From: DASQDN01 sp035630195
GTDB lineage: Bacteria; Acidobacteriota; Terriglobia; Bryobacterales; Bryobacteraceae
Assembly: GCA_035630195.1 (NCBI GenBank)
Contig: DASQLD010000497.1
Location: forward strand, 1-12,830
Direction: 5' to 3'
Length of the DNA stretch: 12,830 bases
A model generated the notes under the pieces. The model was not told the DNA's origin. It searched no databases and worked only from the letters and a program-made list of their open reading frames with translations. The translations under genes were made by a program, and so were the position numbers. Every line of letters begins with the position of its first letter. Within the stretch, counting starts at the first letter, position 1. Positions 12,256-12,830 of this stretch are shown one piece after another.

Positions 12256-12830
12256 TTAGCCCGTTCATGGCTGAAGCGTTGGCGGAAGCCGCGAAGGGCC
12301 TCGGCCAGACGAGTCCCAATCCAGCGGTGGGCGCCGTTATCGTGCGTAATGGAGAGGTGATCGGACGTGGTCATCACACATGGCACGGTATCCACCACGC
12401 CGAGATCGAGGCCCTCAAGAACGCCGGTGACGCGAGTGGAGCCACGATGTACCTGACGCTCGAACCCTGCAGCCACACGGGGCGAACCGGTCCGTGTGCG
12501 GAGGCGCTTATCGAAGCTGGCATCGCGCATGTGGTCGCTGCCATGGAAGATCCAAACCCGCTCGTCGCTGGACAGGGATTCGAAAAACTGCGAAATGCTG
12601 GTATAACAGTCGAGATTGACATGGATGCGACGTCAGCCGCCGAAAAGTTGAATCCTTCCTTCGCACACTTTATGCGAACAGGCTTGCCGCTGGTGACGCT
12701 GAAGGCGGCGCTGACGCTGGATGGAAAGATTGCGGCCCCCGCGGACAACAGCGGCTGGATTACGAGTGAGAAAGCGCGCTCGCACGTCCAGATGCTGCGG
12801 CATCAGTCAGACGCTATCTTGACAGGGATA
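12252..12830 (+). CDS. ribD: Riboflavin biosynthesis protein RibD, N-terminal part (cut by the window end)
   Basis: Partial: 193 residues are present and the gene continues past the window. RibD is bifunctional: its N-terminal zinc deaminase converts diaminohydroxy-phosphoribosylamino-pyrimidine, and its C-terminal reductase reduces the ribose. The deaminase domain shows TSPNPAVGAVIV, HAE (49-51), and LEPCSHTGRTGPC with zinc ligands Cys73 and Cys82, then DPNPLVAGQGFEKL. The reductase begins near residue 155 with LPLVTLKAALTLDGKIA and SGWITSEKAR. GRTGPC has Gly where most relatives have Pro, a mild change. GTG 12252 overlaps the ftsY stop as GTGA and is chosen for coupling; ATG 12267 is a possible alternative. 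There is no FMN riboswitch upstream, so expression probably follows ftsY. Confidence 0.95.
   Translation, partial: MISPFMAEALAEAAKGLGQTSPNPAVGAVIVRNGEVIGRGHHTWHGIHHAEIEALKNAGDASGATMYLTLEPCSHTGRTGPCAEALIEAGIAHVVAAMEDPNPLVAGQGFEKLRNAGITVEIDMDATSAAEKLNPSFAHFMRTGLPLVTLKAALTLDGKIAAPADNSGWITSEKARSHVQMLRHQSDAILTGI

Noticed and set aside
1..12830. Defence island, prophage, CRISPR or mobile-element cargo
   Set aside because: All genes belong to housekeeping, metabolic or regulatory families. No transposase, integrase, nuclease or direct-repeat array was found on either strand.

Overview
The window is bacterial chromosome, most likely from an Acidobacteriota species of the Solibacter/Bryobacter type. 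This is inferred from the style of the quinoprotein C-terminus, the short PadR regulator, the many secreted TlpA-like redoxins and the moderately GC-rich codon use. No 16S rRNA or other decisive marker is present. The region is densely coding housekeeping and metabolic DNA. I see no tRNA, rRNA, CRISPR array, insertion sequence, prophage or integron.

Layout. Plus strand, 1-2592: the C-terminus of a PQQ-type beta-propeller protein; an adenosylcobinamide amidohydrolase (CbiZ) overlapping it by 4 nt; a cyclophilin; a MarR regulator; and an exported YceI lipocalin-like protein. Minus strand, 9319 down to 2608, in reading order: a secreted HEXXH metallopeptidase, two tandem exported TlpA-like redoxins (translationally coupled to each other), a cysteine-free Rrf2 regulator, cysteine synthase CysK, RecG helicase and RsmD 16S rRNA methyltransferase. 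Plus strand, 9396-12830: a glucarate-dehydratase-like enolase-superfamily enzyme, a 239-nt intergenic stretch rich in inverted repeats, a PadR regulator, FtsY (SRP receptor) and the start of RibD (riboflavin synthesis), cut by the window edge.

How the genes work together. The MarR and yceI promoters carry nearly the same 20-nt element in opposite orientation (16 of 20 identical), so MarR probably controls both itself and yceI. The Rrf2-CysK pair resembles the Firmicutes CymR-CysK pair. The regulator has no cysteines for an Fe-S cluster and ends in isoleucine, the residue by which CysE-type tails enter the CysK active site. The metallopeptidase and the two redoxins look like one exported-protein operon. 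Several genes that open transcription units have a -10-like hexamer 6-10 nt before the start codon and no Shine-Dalgarno sequence, suggesting leaderless mRNAs. Genes inside operons have either Shine-Dalgarno sequences or stop/start overlaps.

The least explained stretch is 10714-10920. It holds two mutually exclusive 10-bp long-range stems, two smaller hairpins and an 8-bp palindrome ahead of padR. It could be a structured regulatory RNA or a dispersed intergenic repeat. Everything else fits known families.
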